Of a stretch of DNA of 64,000 bases, positions 55,130 through 64,000 are shown one piece after another. Made by a program: the position numbers and the translations under genes. The notes beneath the pieces are model-generated. The model ran no database searches, was not told the origin of the DNA, and saw only the letters and a program-made list of their open reading frames with translations. The stretch is from Lithobates sylvaticus (Eukaryota; Chordata; Amphibia; Anura; Ranidae): NCBI GenBank assembly GCA_028564925.1, contig CM053033.1, positions 82,311,968-82,375,967 of the forward strand. Direction: 5' to 3'. How positions within the stretch are numbered: position 1 is the stretch's first letter; every line of letters begins with the position of its first letter.

Positions 55130-56150
55130 GCTATTAATATTTGGAGGCCTGATGGGCACATGGTCCAGGTTCCGGGCCCAAGTTATTACCATTAAGCTGG
55201 ATCGCCTTTTTGTTTGCCCTCTGTGCTTTGTTTCTTTTTTTAGAATTTTTGTATTTTTCAACGCCATCGGAATAGGCAATTGGTTACAAAAAAGAACATT
55301 AACATGGTAGCATATGATTAAAATGTCAGTCAAGAGCTTACATAGACAAAGACAAATAACAAGTGATGCACTATGTGATCTGAGTAATGAGAAAATACAC
55401 ACTGTTTTGATACCTGTGTAACCAGTGATCCCTCTCCTATTTTCTGTTTTCCGATAGGTAGTCAAGAGGGGAATAAATAGGATAAAAGAAAAAATAAAGA
55501 AAATCTTTATCAAGGGTGTGGACAATTTGCTCTTGAGTTCCCTTGGCAGCAGGAAAACACTGTTGTGCAGGGCATGTGTATATACTTTAGATTGTAGAGT
55601 AGATAGGATGCGTGTTTCTGTTTATTTCCAGGGACCTGGAATGGGCTTTCCAATTGCGTTAACAATGTCTGTTAGGCCAATCACTCAGTCACGTGATCCC
55701 TGCTAAATTAGAGGAAAGGTGAGTATGTTCTGTTTGGGAGGAGGATTATGTTAGATTTTTTTTTTTGTCCTTCATTGGTATTGCACAAAGCAGCCCGAAC
55801 CTTCTCTTCTGGGGTCCCCCACTGGAGATTTAGGCTCCTCCTTCTCTCCAAGTGCCCCCATAGAAAGCTGCTTGCTATGGGGGCAATTGCGTAGGTGCTC
55901 TTCCGAGCTGGGCTGTGTGTGTCCATAGACAGTACAGCTTGGCCCTGCCCCTGCTCCTTCCTCACAGGATTTGACTGACAGCAGCAGGAGCCAATGGTTC
56001 CCGCTGCTCTCAGTGAACCCTGAGAATGCAGAGGGAGAGCAGAGTGGGGCTGTTGGCAGGCATCTGGATTGAGAGTGGTGTCAGGTAAGCGTTTAGAGAG
56101 GAGGGTGGAGGCACAGTGGAAGGTTTTTTTACCTTAATGCAGAGGATGCA
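55130..56150. other. Unassigned sequence
   Basis: Mixed sequence with poly-T at about 55,757. ACCTTAATGCAGAGGATGCA at 56,131 abuts the next MITE and resembles ends of other frog repeats. No gene was recognised. Confidence 0.4.
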
Positions 56151-56154
56151 TTAA

Positions 56155-56591
56155 AGTATAACTAAAGGCAAAACTTTTTTTTTAGTTTAGGATAGAGCGG
56201 AGAGGGATTAGAACACCTGTCAGTTTTTATCATGGTCTGTGTACCCTCTCTATTTGTCCTGTTTACCATTATCATTGAAAGTGAAAGTAAAGAAAATCCC
56301 ACATTTTGGGTTGTCCCCAGAAAAGTAATATAGGGGAAATGTTCCAATAGGGACACTAGTTCTGGTGACCTGGGGGTCCCCAAGAGATTTGTTTAATTTG
56401 CAGGGATTTCCTCTCACTTCCTGTATGGCTATGGGACATGAAGTAAAGGGAAATCTCCGCAATGGGACACAGCTGGCGAAAAAAAAATCTGGCAGGGGTT
56501 ATTACCCTCCCTTACTCTATCCAAAATAAAAAAATAAAAAATACCTATGGTTCTACTTCAAGGTAAAAAGCCTTCTGCCTTTAGACCCACT
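56155..56591. mobile_element. T2-like MITE with TTAA flanks
   Basis: TTAA at 56,151-56,154 and 56,592-56,595. Ends AGTATAACTAAAGGCAAAAC and AGTGGGTCTAAAGGCAGAAG (right, reversed). The interior GGGATTTCCTCTCACTTCCT is shared with 42,061-42,082 inside the 5.5-kb hAT element. Confidence 0.8.
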
Positions 56592-56665
56592 TTAAAGAAT
56601 GCCTCTTTCTGCCCATAGAAACATAGCCAATGCTCCTTATTGTAACCTACATTTTAGACACATAT

Positions 56666-56822
56666 GGGTAGATTTACTAAAACTGGAGAGTGCAGCTGTG
56701 CATAGCAACCAATCGGCCTCCATGTTTTTCTTTTCTCAAAGCTTAATTGAACAAACTGAAGTTAGAAGCTGATTGGCTACCATGCACAACTGCACTCTAC
56801 AAATTTAGCAAACCAACCCCAT
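56666..56822. mobile_element. Short palindromic MITE, GGGTAGATTTACTAAA ends
   Basis: GGGTAGATTTACTAAAACTG with GAGAGTGCAGCTGTGCATAG on the left is mirrored on the right by CATGCACAACTGCACTCTAC and AAATTTAGCAAACC. ACCAATC/GATTGGCT also pair. The exact ends and duplication are uncertain. Confidence 0.75.
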
Positions 56823-56952
56823 TGTTTCTGTTGGCCAAGAGCATTGTGGCTGTTTCACATCATTAGAGAGACAGAGTCTTTTTTTTTTTTTTTACATCAA
56901 ACTGATTTCTTCTGGAAGACTTGAGATGGGAGGATCTATAATACACAATTAA

Positions 56953-57356
56953 AGGAGAAGTCCAGCCTGGGCTTGTTTGGCTGGGCTTCTCCTAATGGTC
57001 ACAGGAGTGCAATTCGTTTTGTACTCCTGTGACGCGTTTTTAGCAGAGTGGTCTGAATTCCGCTCTACGATGATGTCACCAGGATCAGTCCAGGCACCGT
57101 GTGATCCCGACAATGAAGTCTGGATCCGCGAAGTGCCTGGACTGATGCCTGTCTCAGGCTCTCAGCGAGCCGCTGAAAGGCTGAGATGGCACTCTCCGCC
57201 ACACCACAGCTCAGCGATCCAGTGAGCATGGAGGAGCAGAGCAGGAGAGCTGCTAATTCTCAGTGTAGAGATGCCGGGAGACAGATGCAGCATCAGTCTG
57301 ATGCTGCATCCACCTAGGTAATTATAAAAGGGGAACCCCCCCCCCATACTTCTCTT
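56953..57356. mobile_element. T2-like MITE with TTAA flanks
   Basis: TTAA at 56,949-56,952 and 57,357-57,360. Ends AGGAGAAGTCCAGCC and AAGAGAAGTATGGGG (right, reversed). The left fits TTAAAGGRR. CCAGGCAC and GTGCCTGG (near 57,091 and 57,133) pair inside. Confidence 0.75.
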
Positions 57357-57360
57357 TTAA

Positions 57361-58079
57361 GTAGGTGAGAACAAGCGCCAAACTTGTTGAAATCAGAGGG
57401 TCAGCATGACAGCCAGGCAACAAGTATTTTCAGATGTACAGCTCAGCAATGACAACCACCACATTTCTTTGTCAGATTCCCTTTAGGTTAAAGCGTGATG
57501 AATGTAGTTTGGAGACTGGTGTGTACACGGGAGACAAGGGCACATGAGGGAAGTGTTCTGTGCCAATCACGGCCTGTGGCACTGTTTGGGAGCCAAAGAA
57601 GGGAGAGAGCAGAGACAGTGACCGAGCGAGGGGGGCAGGAAGGAGCGGCAGAGCAGATGAGCGGTTTCTGGCAGTGAAAATACATTTTCATTTCAAGAGG
57701 TTTTTTCTTTACATTTTTTTTCCCTTTTCTCTAAACAACCTGCGACGAGCGATGACGCAGGTTGGGAACAGCCCTGGGGGCACAGCTCACCCCCCCTCCC
57801 ACCCCGCTCTGCGCAGCGTACGACTCAGGAAGAGGCCATGAGGGCTCAGCCTGATTCAGACTGCTGTTTAGACTGGTAATTTTATCTCCATCACGGCTAC
57901 GAGCGGGTGGAATGACAGGGAGCAGCCAAGAGGGACTGCATGGCAGATTACTATCTATCCTGTACTCTGTAACCGTTTCATTCTTGGCTGCCCTGCCACA
58001 GACAAGTAGAGGCCATCCTTTACTTCGAACGTGTCCTGCTTTTTTAAAAAGAGTCTGTCACCAGCAGAAAAAGAGCACT
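57361..58079. other. Unassigned sequence
   Basis: Mixed sequence. A CpG-bearing patch at 57,740-57,830 (GCGACGAGCGATGACGCAGG) is the nearest thing to a promoter-like area, with no supporting gene. Confidence 0.35.
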
Positions 58080-58422
58080 TAGGGCCCATTCACTACAGAA
58101 ACTGCACATAACTGCTTGTTTTTGACTGCATGTTTACATGCATTTGAAGCACGATTGACGCACGCTTGAATATGGTTTGCATGCATATTGTGCTCCGTTT
58201 AGCACTGCATTTGCAGTGCAGTTTTCTATACGTTTTTTAGGCTTGGGTTTCTTGGCTTAAAGGGGTGTGGTGCAGTGCATTTGAAGCGTGTTTGTAGTGC
58301 GTTACCTGCATTGACGGTGCAGAGAAATACAGCATGCGCTGAAGTGCACTGCAATGATGTGAACTTTGCCCATAGGATTACCTTGAATGTGGGCTTGAAT
58401 GTTTGGTGGGAAAGGGCCCTTA
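58080..58422. mobile_element. MITE-like repeat, AGGGCCC ends
   Basis: AGGGCCCATTCACTAC at the left is mirrored by GGTGGGAAAGGGCCCT at the right. The interior is rich in TGCATTTGAAGC and TGCAGTGC motifs repeated in both directions. No duplication was confirmed. Confidence 0.55.
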
Positions 58423-58441
58423 GTCATGAAATAGCCTATTG

Positions 58442-58574
58442 CAGGGATTTGCAATTAGCAGACCTCCATGAGGCATAGCAAGACTGAAAGCCACAAGCAT
58501 GACACTCAGAGGCAGAAGCATGATGGGACTTGTAGTTTTGCAGCAGCTGGAGGTCTGCTAATTGCATATCCCTG
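58442..58574. mobile_element. 133-bp hAT MITE with perfect 8-bp duplication
   Basis: Ends CAGGGATTTGCAATTAGCAG and CAGGGATATGCAATTAGCAG (right, reversed), continuing ACCTCC. GCCTATTG flanks both sides (58,434-58,441 and 58,575-58,582). It is related in layout to the 30,115-30,260 MITE (both contain GCATGATGGGA). Confidence 0.95.
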
Positions 58575-58582
58575 GCCTATTG

Positions 58583-59027
58583 TATATTCCCATTGTACAC
58601 TATACTGGACTCAACCTTGTCACTCGGGGTACTGTAACAAACATAGTACAGAAAATGATTAGATATGTCTTCAGCAAACTTTGAATCTTGCTAAAACTTC
58701 CAACATTTCTAAAAAGTTCAACTGCAGATCATATATACAACATCTTGGGGGCTCGCAGGACCCCCTTATCAGGCATGTGTGGCAAGTGCAATAAAAAGTA
58801 AGCATTTAAAGGTAGCATCCACCAATAGAATGTCACCCTCCGAAATACCCTGTCATTATGACATCATAATACAACTAAAAGTTACCAAGCCCGATGCACG
58901 AGGTGTCCTTTTAGCACCTTTGAATAAGCTTGATTACAAAGCTCAGGGCTATAATGGGTCTTCTTTCCTTGGCTAGGTTTGAAGTGAAGTTTGGAAATAC
59001 ATTTCCAGGATTTATTTTTGTGTATGC
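58583..59027. other. Unassigned sequence
   Basis: Nothing recognised. Confidence 0.4.
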
Positions 59028-59031
59028 TTAA

Positions 59032-59298
59032 GGCCGGGTTCACACATATGCAAATTGGATGCTGGTTTCCCCTCATCCAAATTAACATGACAGGAGAGTG
59101 TGACTGGCTCTCAATGGAGCCGGTTTGGTTCACACATCTCCCGGGTGGCCACATTAAAAAATGTCCTGGGCGTCTTTGGTTTTAATTCAGGTGTGAATTC
59201 AGGCAAAGATTCGGACCCAATTCGCACCTGAATCAGTGAACAAGGACACACCCAACCCATTGCTGTGAACCGTGGCCGCAGCATATGTGAACCCAGCC
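59032..59298. mobile_element. MITE with GGCCGGGTTCACACATATGC ends
   Basis: The left end GGCCGGGTTCACACATATGC pairs with the right GCATATGTGAACCCAGCC. TTAA lies on both sides (59,028-59,031 and 59,299-59,302). The ends resemble those of the 9703-11,352 element (GGCTGGGTTCACACTGG), which instead has TGA flanks. Confidence 0.8.
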
Positions 59299-59343
59299 TT
59301 AAACAGTAATGTATATGTTTATATAACATAGTACCGTTTTTAG

Positions 59344-59660
59344 GCCTCATACACACGGACGTTTTAAAAAACGGTCTGTAAAGCTAGTAACAACACCTGT
59401 AAAAAAAGCAGCGGTAAAAACGTAATTTTATTAGCGTTTTGATTTGGCGTCAATGCGCGTTTAACGTCGTTTTTAAGCGTTAAAGCAAAGGAGCGTTTTT
59501 TAAAAGAAAACATCCCTCTGGTATTTTCCACTCTCAAATTACCCACATAAACATTTTTACAGCTTAAAAATGCTGACGCTAAAAAATGACGGTATATCGC
59601 TAATGAAAAAATGATACGGATGACATGGAGGAAGAAAGTTACCAACGTTTAATATAAGAC
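59344..59660. mobile_element. Probable MITE fragment, GGCCTCATACACACGGACG end
   Basis: The left end GGCCTCATACACACGGACGT is of the MITE type seen elsewhere here. GCGTTTT/AAAACGC-rich body. The right end is not found. Confidence 0.45.
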
Positions 59661-60405
59661 ATTGAAAATGACAAATTTACTTCAGCATAACCAGGTTAAA
59701 TAATATCAGGGGTTTTTATTAGACCAGTCTTCTTAAATAGTGAAATGGCAAAGTATATTGTCGCTGACAGGTGACTGTGTGCTGTTACGTGTGATTATTT
59801 CCCAGAAAAATTATGATTTATCATATAACCGTTCCTTGTGGGTATGTCACGCACAGCACGTACTGCACCTGGCTGACTCACATTGCAGATTGTGAGCCTT
59901 GTCTGCTGCTCAGCTCTTTATTAGTCTGGATCTGGAAATGGGCTTTGGATTTCAAATCTACACCAGCCTCATAAATTACTGGATAAATGGCACTAATGGG
60001 CAAGCAGACAGTCTGCTGGGTGGACTTGTAGAGATCTTTGATTTACTATAGTCAAGCCTCTTCTATAGCATTCTAACCAGCCTTTCCTTAGTGGGGCCAC
60101 CTAGTGTTGAAGAAAATGTACCATCATGTTTTTAAAGCAAATGTAACTTTTTTTAGTGCATGTCAAGCTAAATAAGCAAAAAAATAAAAATAAAAATAAA
60201 AATCATATGCAGTGCATCTCTGCAATACATGCATGTAACAAAGAAAAAAAAGAAAATATGAGTGTTACATGAATACCAATAAAAGGCAGCGTGTAAATCA
60301 GTCAGCTACTCTACATGGATGATCAATGAATTGCAGTGCCGACACAGGGGGTCTGGAGATGTGTAAAATACATGGTGGGGAATTCCAACAGTGCGAACCG
60401 AAATT
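59661..60405. other. Unassigned sequence with (AAAAAT)n tract
   Basis: AAAATAAAAATAAAAATAAA at 60,180-60,205 is a short microsatellite. No gene was recognised. Confidence 0.4.
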
Positions 60406-60409
60406 GTGC

Positions 60410-60622
60410 AGGTTCAGTTGGCCACCTCAATATGGCGTTATTGGATTCTGTAGCCAATTGCAAATGTGCAGCAATCGCTGGGCAGCATGTCAGCTTTCCT
60501 TTTCTGGCATTTGGAAATGAAAAGCTAGAAAAGGAAACCGGGTCTGCTACAGAAGTATTGCCATGCATGCACAATTGGCTACAGGGTCCCTTAGCGTCAT
60601 TCTGGGGTGGCCAACTGAGCCA
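60410..60622. mobile_element. Fold-back repeat, GGTTCAGTTGGCCACC ends
   Basis: GGTTCAGTTGGCCACCTCAA through TGTAGCCAATTG (60,411-60,462) is complementary to CAATTGGCTACAGGGTCCC through GGTGGCCAACTGAGCC (60,571-60,622). The inner AGCTTTCCTTTTCT/AGAAAAGGAAAC pair closes the hairpin. Confidence 0.85.
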
Positions 60623-60644
60623 ACCTAACCCCTGCACTATGAGT

Positions 60645-60710
60645 GTTACTTACCTCTGACCCCTGCACTTTTTACATTACTTACTCCTGTCCCCTGTACT
60701 CTGTTTTTGT
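60645..60710 (+). repeat. Short degenerate 31-bp repeat, TGACCCCTGCACT family
   Basis: Two units (CTCTGACCCCTGCACTTTTT; CTCCTGTCCCCTGTACTCTG) match the family at 4445-5450 and 13,700-13,825. Confidence 0.6.
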
Positions 60711-60730
60711 TAGATTTCTCACTAGAATAG

Positions 60731-60886
60731 ATCACAAATGCCAGACCTAATTTCAATGTGATGGAAAGACAGATACAGTTCTATATTTTACTGTCTACTT
60801 CCATCATCACACTGAAAACAGGTCTGGCGTCACAAATGCCAGACCTGTTTTCAGTGTGATTGAAAGACAGATACAGTGCTATATTC
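60731..60886. repeat. 100-bp direct repeat with inverted centre
   Basis: CACAAATGCCAGACCTAATT at 60,731 recurs as CACAAATGCCAGACCTGTTT at 60,831; both run on to GAAAGACAGATACAGT. Between them TCACACTGAAAACAGGTCTGG is the inverted form. Confidence 0.88.
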
Positions 60887-61555
60887 GACTTTATATATTC
60901 ATGCATATATGATGATTTCAAATTTTTATGTATCTCTATCAAACAGGTACACTGGCGGCTCAGAATTCTCACAAAATCAAAAATGGTAATGAAGTGGATA
61001 TATATTTATGTATTCAATGTGGCTGTAATTACTGCGTTAGGTAAATTTAGTTGCTCACTGTATTCAGTGCAGCTGCATTTGACTAGTAAGGTCTCAGGGT
61101 GTTTTCCTGGAAAGGATCAGTCCTGCCTGGAGAGCTTGCTGCCCTCCAGGGCAATGCAGCCATGTGCTTGCTGTCTGTGAGGCCTCAGGTGGGCGACATG
61201 AGGCCTGGATGCTGGGTTCCTAGAGATAGCTGACTGAGGGGCTGTCTGGTGAAGATCTGGTCTGGTATCACTGGAGATGGACATCGCTTGAAAGTTGGAA
61301 GTTGTACAGACGGTTATGAGAGACCTTAGAGGTGTTTGGGCTGCTGCCAGCCCTTGGGTGTTAGAGACAGTCAGCTTTGGGTCTGTTAAAGTGGACTCCA
61401 GCTGGTGTGCTGAAGAGCTTAGTCCACCTAGTTCTTTGCAATGAGACACTGCTCTAAAGAAAGGAGTTTGCATTTAACTACATCGACTTCAAAGCTAAGT
61501 CCACTGTTTGTTGCAAGCATGGACTTTACTACAGCTTTTTCCAGAAAGAATACAT
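60887..61555. other. Unassigned sequence
   Basis: Mixed sequence; frames up to 118 aa have no recognised motif. Confidence 0.35.
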
Positions 61556-61559
61556 ATTC

Positions 61560-61745
61560 CTCAATTGTTGACCTCTCCTTCAGCCCCCACATCCAATCCC
61601 TGGCTAAATCCTGCTGCCTTAACCTCCGCAACATCTCCAGAATTTGACCATTCCTGACTAATGACACCACAAAGCAACTTATTCACTCCTTGATTTTTTC
61701 CCGCCTTGACTACTGCAACTCTCTCCTTAACCACTACAATACTGG
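61560..61745 (+). pseudogene. L2/CR1-group LINE RT C-terminal fragment
   Basis: A forward frame reads VDLSFSPHIQSLAKSCCLNL then RNISRI, a stop, and after it LIHSLIFSRLDYCNSLLNHY. This is the segment just after the catalytic core in L2/Rex/CR1-like reverse transcriptases. It lacks the catalytic core and both ends. About 60 codons remain. Which LINE clade is uncertain. Confidence 0.75.
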
Positions 61746-61747
61746 CC

Positions 61748-61945
61748 ACCGTCATATGATATCCAAAAGGTGGCTCTCCCATCCTGGGTGGACGTCATAT
61801 GACGTCCTCCCATTCTCGGCCATCTAGGGGGCGCGCTCCCGCGGCCCGGTGCGCGTGCCCGGCGGCCGAGATGTCCGCCGGGCACCCGCGATTGCCCGGG
61901 AACACAACAGGACCGTGGATCTGTGTGTGTAAATGCTACACCATA
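61748..61945. repeat. CpG-rich repeat fragment
   Basis: GGGGGCGCGCTCCCGCGGCC and GTCCGCCGGGCACCCGCGAT with GGATCTGTGTGTGTAAA. A TCATATGACGTC-type short palindrome lies at 61,793-61,806. It looks like a piece of a dispersed repeat rather than a host CpG island. Confidence 0.45.
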
Positions 61946-62146
61946 CAAAGACCAGCAATTCTTAACCAGGGTTCTGTGAAAACGTATAGTACATCCAGTA
62001 GTACTCCAGTAGGACTGGTACTTCCAGGAGTTGTTGAGGATTCTATGAGCTGTGGCTAGTTGACCTCCTATCTGATAGTGCCTGCATAAGTCCAGTTCCC
62101 AATACCTTTTGGTAAAGCCAGCAGCATGACTCCAGTGATCTTTTTC
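61946..62146. other. Possible end of a hAT-like repeat
   Basis: CCAGGGTTCTGTGAAAACG near 61,957 resembles a CAGGGTTC hAT-type terminus; no partner is proven. Confidence 0.3.
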
Positions 62147-62292
62147 ACTGTAAGGGGGACATTCTTCCCACTAACCACCAATGTAAGGGGCATTTTCCCA
62201 ATGACCACCACTGTATGAGGGGCATTCTTTCCATTAACCACCAATTTTTAAAGAGCATTCTTCCCACTTACCATCAATGTAAGGATTTTCCC
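62147..62292 (+). repeat. ~33-bp degenerate tandem repeat
   Basis: Four units of GGCATTCTTCCCACTAACCA with CCAATGTAAGG, strongly diverged. Confidence 0.75.
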
Positions 62293-62446
62293 AAACGATC
62301 CCCATTGAACTATCTTTAGAAGGGGTTCCTTGGGAAATTAGTTCAAGGGTTTCTTTAGGGATAAAAGATTGAGGCTGTTTCAGGCAGGTGTGAGCTTCTA
62401 ACCGTGTGGCAACAGTTTAGGGAAGGCAATTGCTTGTTCCAGCATA

Positions 62447-63072
62447 CAGTGGGGATCAAAGTTTGGACACCCCAGGTAAAAATGTGTATTAATGTGCATA
62501 ACGAAGCCAAGGAAAAATGGAAAAATCTCCAAATGGCATCAAATTACAGATTAGACATTCTTATAATATGTCAAAAAAAGTTAGATTTTATTTTCATCAT
62601 TTACACTTTCAAAATTACAGAAAACAAAAAAATGGCGTCTGCAAAAGTCTGGGCACCCTGCAGAGTTAATATCTTGTACTGCCCCCTTTGGCAAGTATCA
62701 CAGCTTGTAAACGCTTTTTGTAGCCAGCCAAGAGTCTTTCAATTCTTGTTTGAGGTATCTTTGCCCATTCTTCCTTACAAAAGTCTTCCAGTTCTTTGAG
62801 ATTTCTGGGCTGTCTGTCACGCACTGCTCTTTTAAGGTCTATCCATAGATTTTCAATAATGTTGAGGTCAGGAGATTGTGAAGGCCATGGCAAAACCTTC
62901 AGTTTACGCCTCTTGATGTAATCCCCCGTGGATTTTGAGGTGTGTTTAGGATCATTATCCATTTGTAGAAGCCATCCTCTTTAACTTTAGCTTTTTCACA
63001 GATGGCATCAAGTTGCCACCCAAAATTTGCTGAAATTTTATTGAATCCATTTTTCCTTCTACTCGTGAAAAC
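62447..63072 (-). mobile_element. Truncated Tc1-like transposon, GTTTGGACACCCC family
   Basis: Left end CAGTGGGGATCAAAGTTTGG after TA (62,445-62,446). The body encodes the C-terminal half of a Tc1 transposase. It stops at GTGAAAACTAA, exactly where a 425-bp MITE begins; nothing after the MITE resembles the missing half. It is a third Tc1 family, distinct from those at 8.5 and 25/38.7 kb. Confidence 0.9.
62666..63062 (-). pseudogene. Tc1-type transposase C-terminal half
   Basis: The longest open piece is 98 residues: [40 protein letters not shown] and, at the end, [12 protein letters not shown] before a stop at 62,666. Exactly 34 residues separate the catalytic Asp in DND from the Glu in IIENLW, the DD34E spacing. 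Upstream, NGFNKISANFGWQLDAICEK lies in a shifted frame. The N-terminal DNA-binding region and first catalytic Asp are absent. Confidence 0.9.
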
Positions 63073-63075
63073 TAA

Positions 63076-63500
63076 AGCCCCATACACACGCTCGGATTAT
63101 CCGAGGACCAGGTCCGTCGGATCATGTCCGTCGTACTTTGTCCGATGTTGGTTTTGCGTACAGACGGTCGGACAAAGTTGTCGGAAAATCCGATCATTCT
63201 GAACGTGGTGACGTTTGTTGCGTACGACGGGACTACGTAGAGGCTAGTAGCCAATAGCTTTGGTCTTGTAATGTGATCTGAGCATGCGTAGCACTTTGTC
63301 CGTCGGAATTCGCTACACACGATCGGATTTGGTGTGATCGGACTTTGTTGTCAAAAAATCTATCCAGCAGGAGATAAGACTTTGTCCGTCGGACAATCCA
63401 ATGGAAACTGTCCGATGGTGCCTACACACGGTCGGAATTTCCGACAACATTGTCTGATAGGACAGAATCTATCGGAAAATCCGACCGCGTGTATGGGGCT
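63076..63500. mobile_element. 425-bp Harbinger-like MITE, AGCCCCATACACACG ends
   Basis: Ends AGCCCCATACACACGCTCGG and AGCCCCATACACGCGGTCGG (right, reversed), flanked by TAA at 63,073-63,075 and 63,501-63,503. The interior has many GTCCGTCGGA/CCGACGGAC-type inverted motifs. Its length equals that of the 27,751-28,175 MITE, whose ends and 3-bp flanks are of the same style. Confidence 0.9.
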
Positions 63501-63503
63501 TAA

Positions 63504-63723
63504 GAAGTGACTAAATAAATGTGAAAAACAGTTTACAACAAATAAATATGATAAACTTTTTACTAATGCTAGGAGCATAAGGATTCAAAATAGTTGATTG
63601 AGAGAGTGAAGTTCCACTTAAGGTTCAGTGGCTAGTAGTGGATTCTTAGTCCTTGATCACACATGCAATGATGTCTGTTTAGTATGAACAGGCTATTTGT
63701 TGAGCTTTTGTAATGTCCTAATG
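63504..63723. other. Unassigned sequence
   Basis: Not a continuation of the truncated Tc1 element. Nothing else recognised. Confidence 0.4.
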
Positions 63724-64000
63724 CACGTGTCAAACACAAGGCTCACGGCCAAAGCTGGCCCTCCAGGCCATTTCATGTGACCCTCGCACCTGTCCTGCAG
63801 CTGCGGCACCCCCTTTGACTCCACCCCCACCTTGTCTCATCAGTCGGCAGCAGAAAGGAGGACAGAACTCCTCCGCCAGATTCTGCGCGTCTCTGTGCAG
63901 CCACAGAGAAGCTTTTCTCTGCCCCAGCAGTCAGCAGCAGAGAGGGGACAGAATTCCTCCTACAGATCCTGCAGCCCTCGCTATAGCAGCAGCATGCCTT
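63724..64000. mobile_element. hAT-like repeat, runs off the window
   Basis: CACGTGTCAAACACAAGGCT and CCAAAGCTGGCCCTCCAGGC resemble the CAGGTGTCAAACTCAAGGCC start of common vertebrate hAT MITEs. CAGTCGGCAGCAGAAAGGAG and CAGTCAGCAGCAGAGAGGGG form an internal repeat of about 100 bp. The far end lies outside. Confidence 0.5.

Overview
This window reads as intergenic or intronic DNA from a repeat-rich anuran amphibian, most likely a true frog (Ranidae). The assignment is inferred from repeat style: many short inverted-repeat elements flanked by TTAA whose ends start AG(A/C/G)GAG like the T2/Kolobok MITEs known from frogs, MITEs with TGCCGCGTACACACG or AGCCCCATACACACG ends, several Tc1-like transposons, CR1/L2-type LINE pieces and a tRNA-derived SINE. 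I found no convincing host protein-coding gene, tRNA, rRNA or CRISPR array. Almost all long open frames are side effects of tandem repeats whose unit length is not a multiple of three.

Layout. 0.4-2.5 kb: a 31-bp minisatellite. 3.4-5.4 kb: a fold-back MITE, a T2-like MITE, a degenerate 31-bp repeat and a hAT-like repeat with a 23-bp array. 6.8-7.3 kb: a 302-bp direct duplication. 8.45-11.72 kb: a Tc1-like element carrying a 1.65-kb palindromic element with 3-bp target duplications. 12.8-18.1 kb: LTR-type and Ty3/gypsy fossils and a CR1 RT fragment embedded in a 50-bp minisatellite. 21-23.4 kb: a tRNA-SINE and a hAT element full of tandem repeats. 25-26.6 kb: a Tc1-like element inside a Charlie-type hAT MITE. 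26.6-27.6 kb: a G-rich array, a minisatellite relic and a 43-base poly-G run. 27.7-30.3 kb: Harbinger-like and hAT MITEs. 33.6-38.4 kb: a Ty1/copia fossil interrupted by two hAT elements. 38.5-40.3 kb: a palindromic MITE abutting a second Tc1-like copy. 40.3-53.3 kb: an LTR-like host repeat stretched by a 5.5-kb hAT element, a hAT-like MITE and a 5-kb GC-rich tandem-repeat block. 53.5-55.1 kb: copia integrase remains, a T2-like repeat and a second copy of an unrecognised coding fragment. 55-64 kb: further MITEs, LINE pieces and a truncated Tc1 copy cut by a MITE.

The biology is a history of nesting. Exact 8-bp duplications identify several hAT insertions, TA marks the Tc1 and mariner-like ones, TTAA the T2-like ones, and TTA/TAA/TGA the Harbinger-like ones. 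The points most worth a second look are two inverted hAT copies with independently sized internal minisatellites, four consecutive hairpins at one end of the 5.5-kb hAT element, the 1.65-kb and 2.4-kb palindrome-bearing elements, the 28-bp array with megabase-style open frames, and an unrecognised protein fragment present twice.
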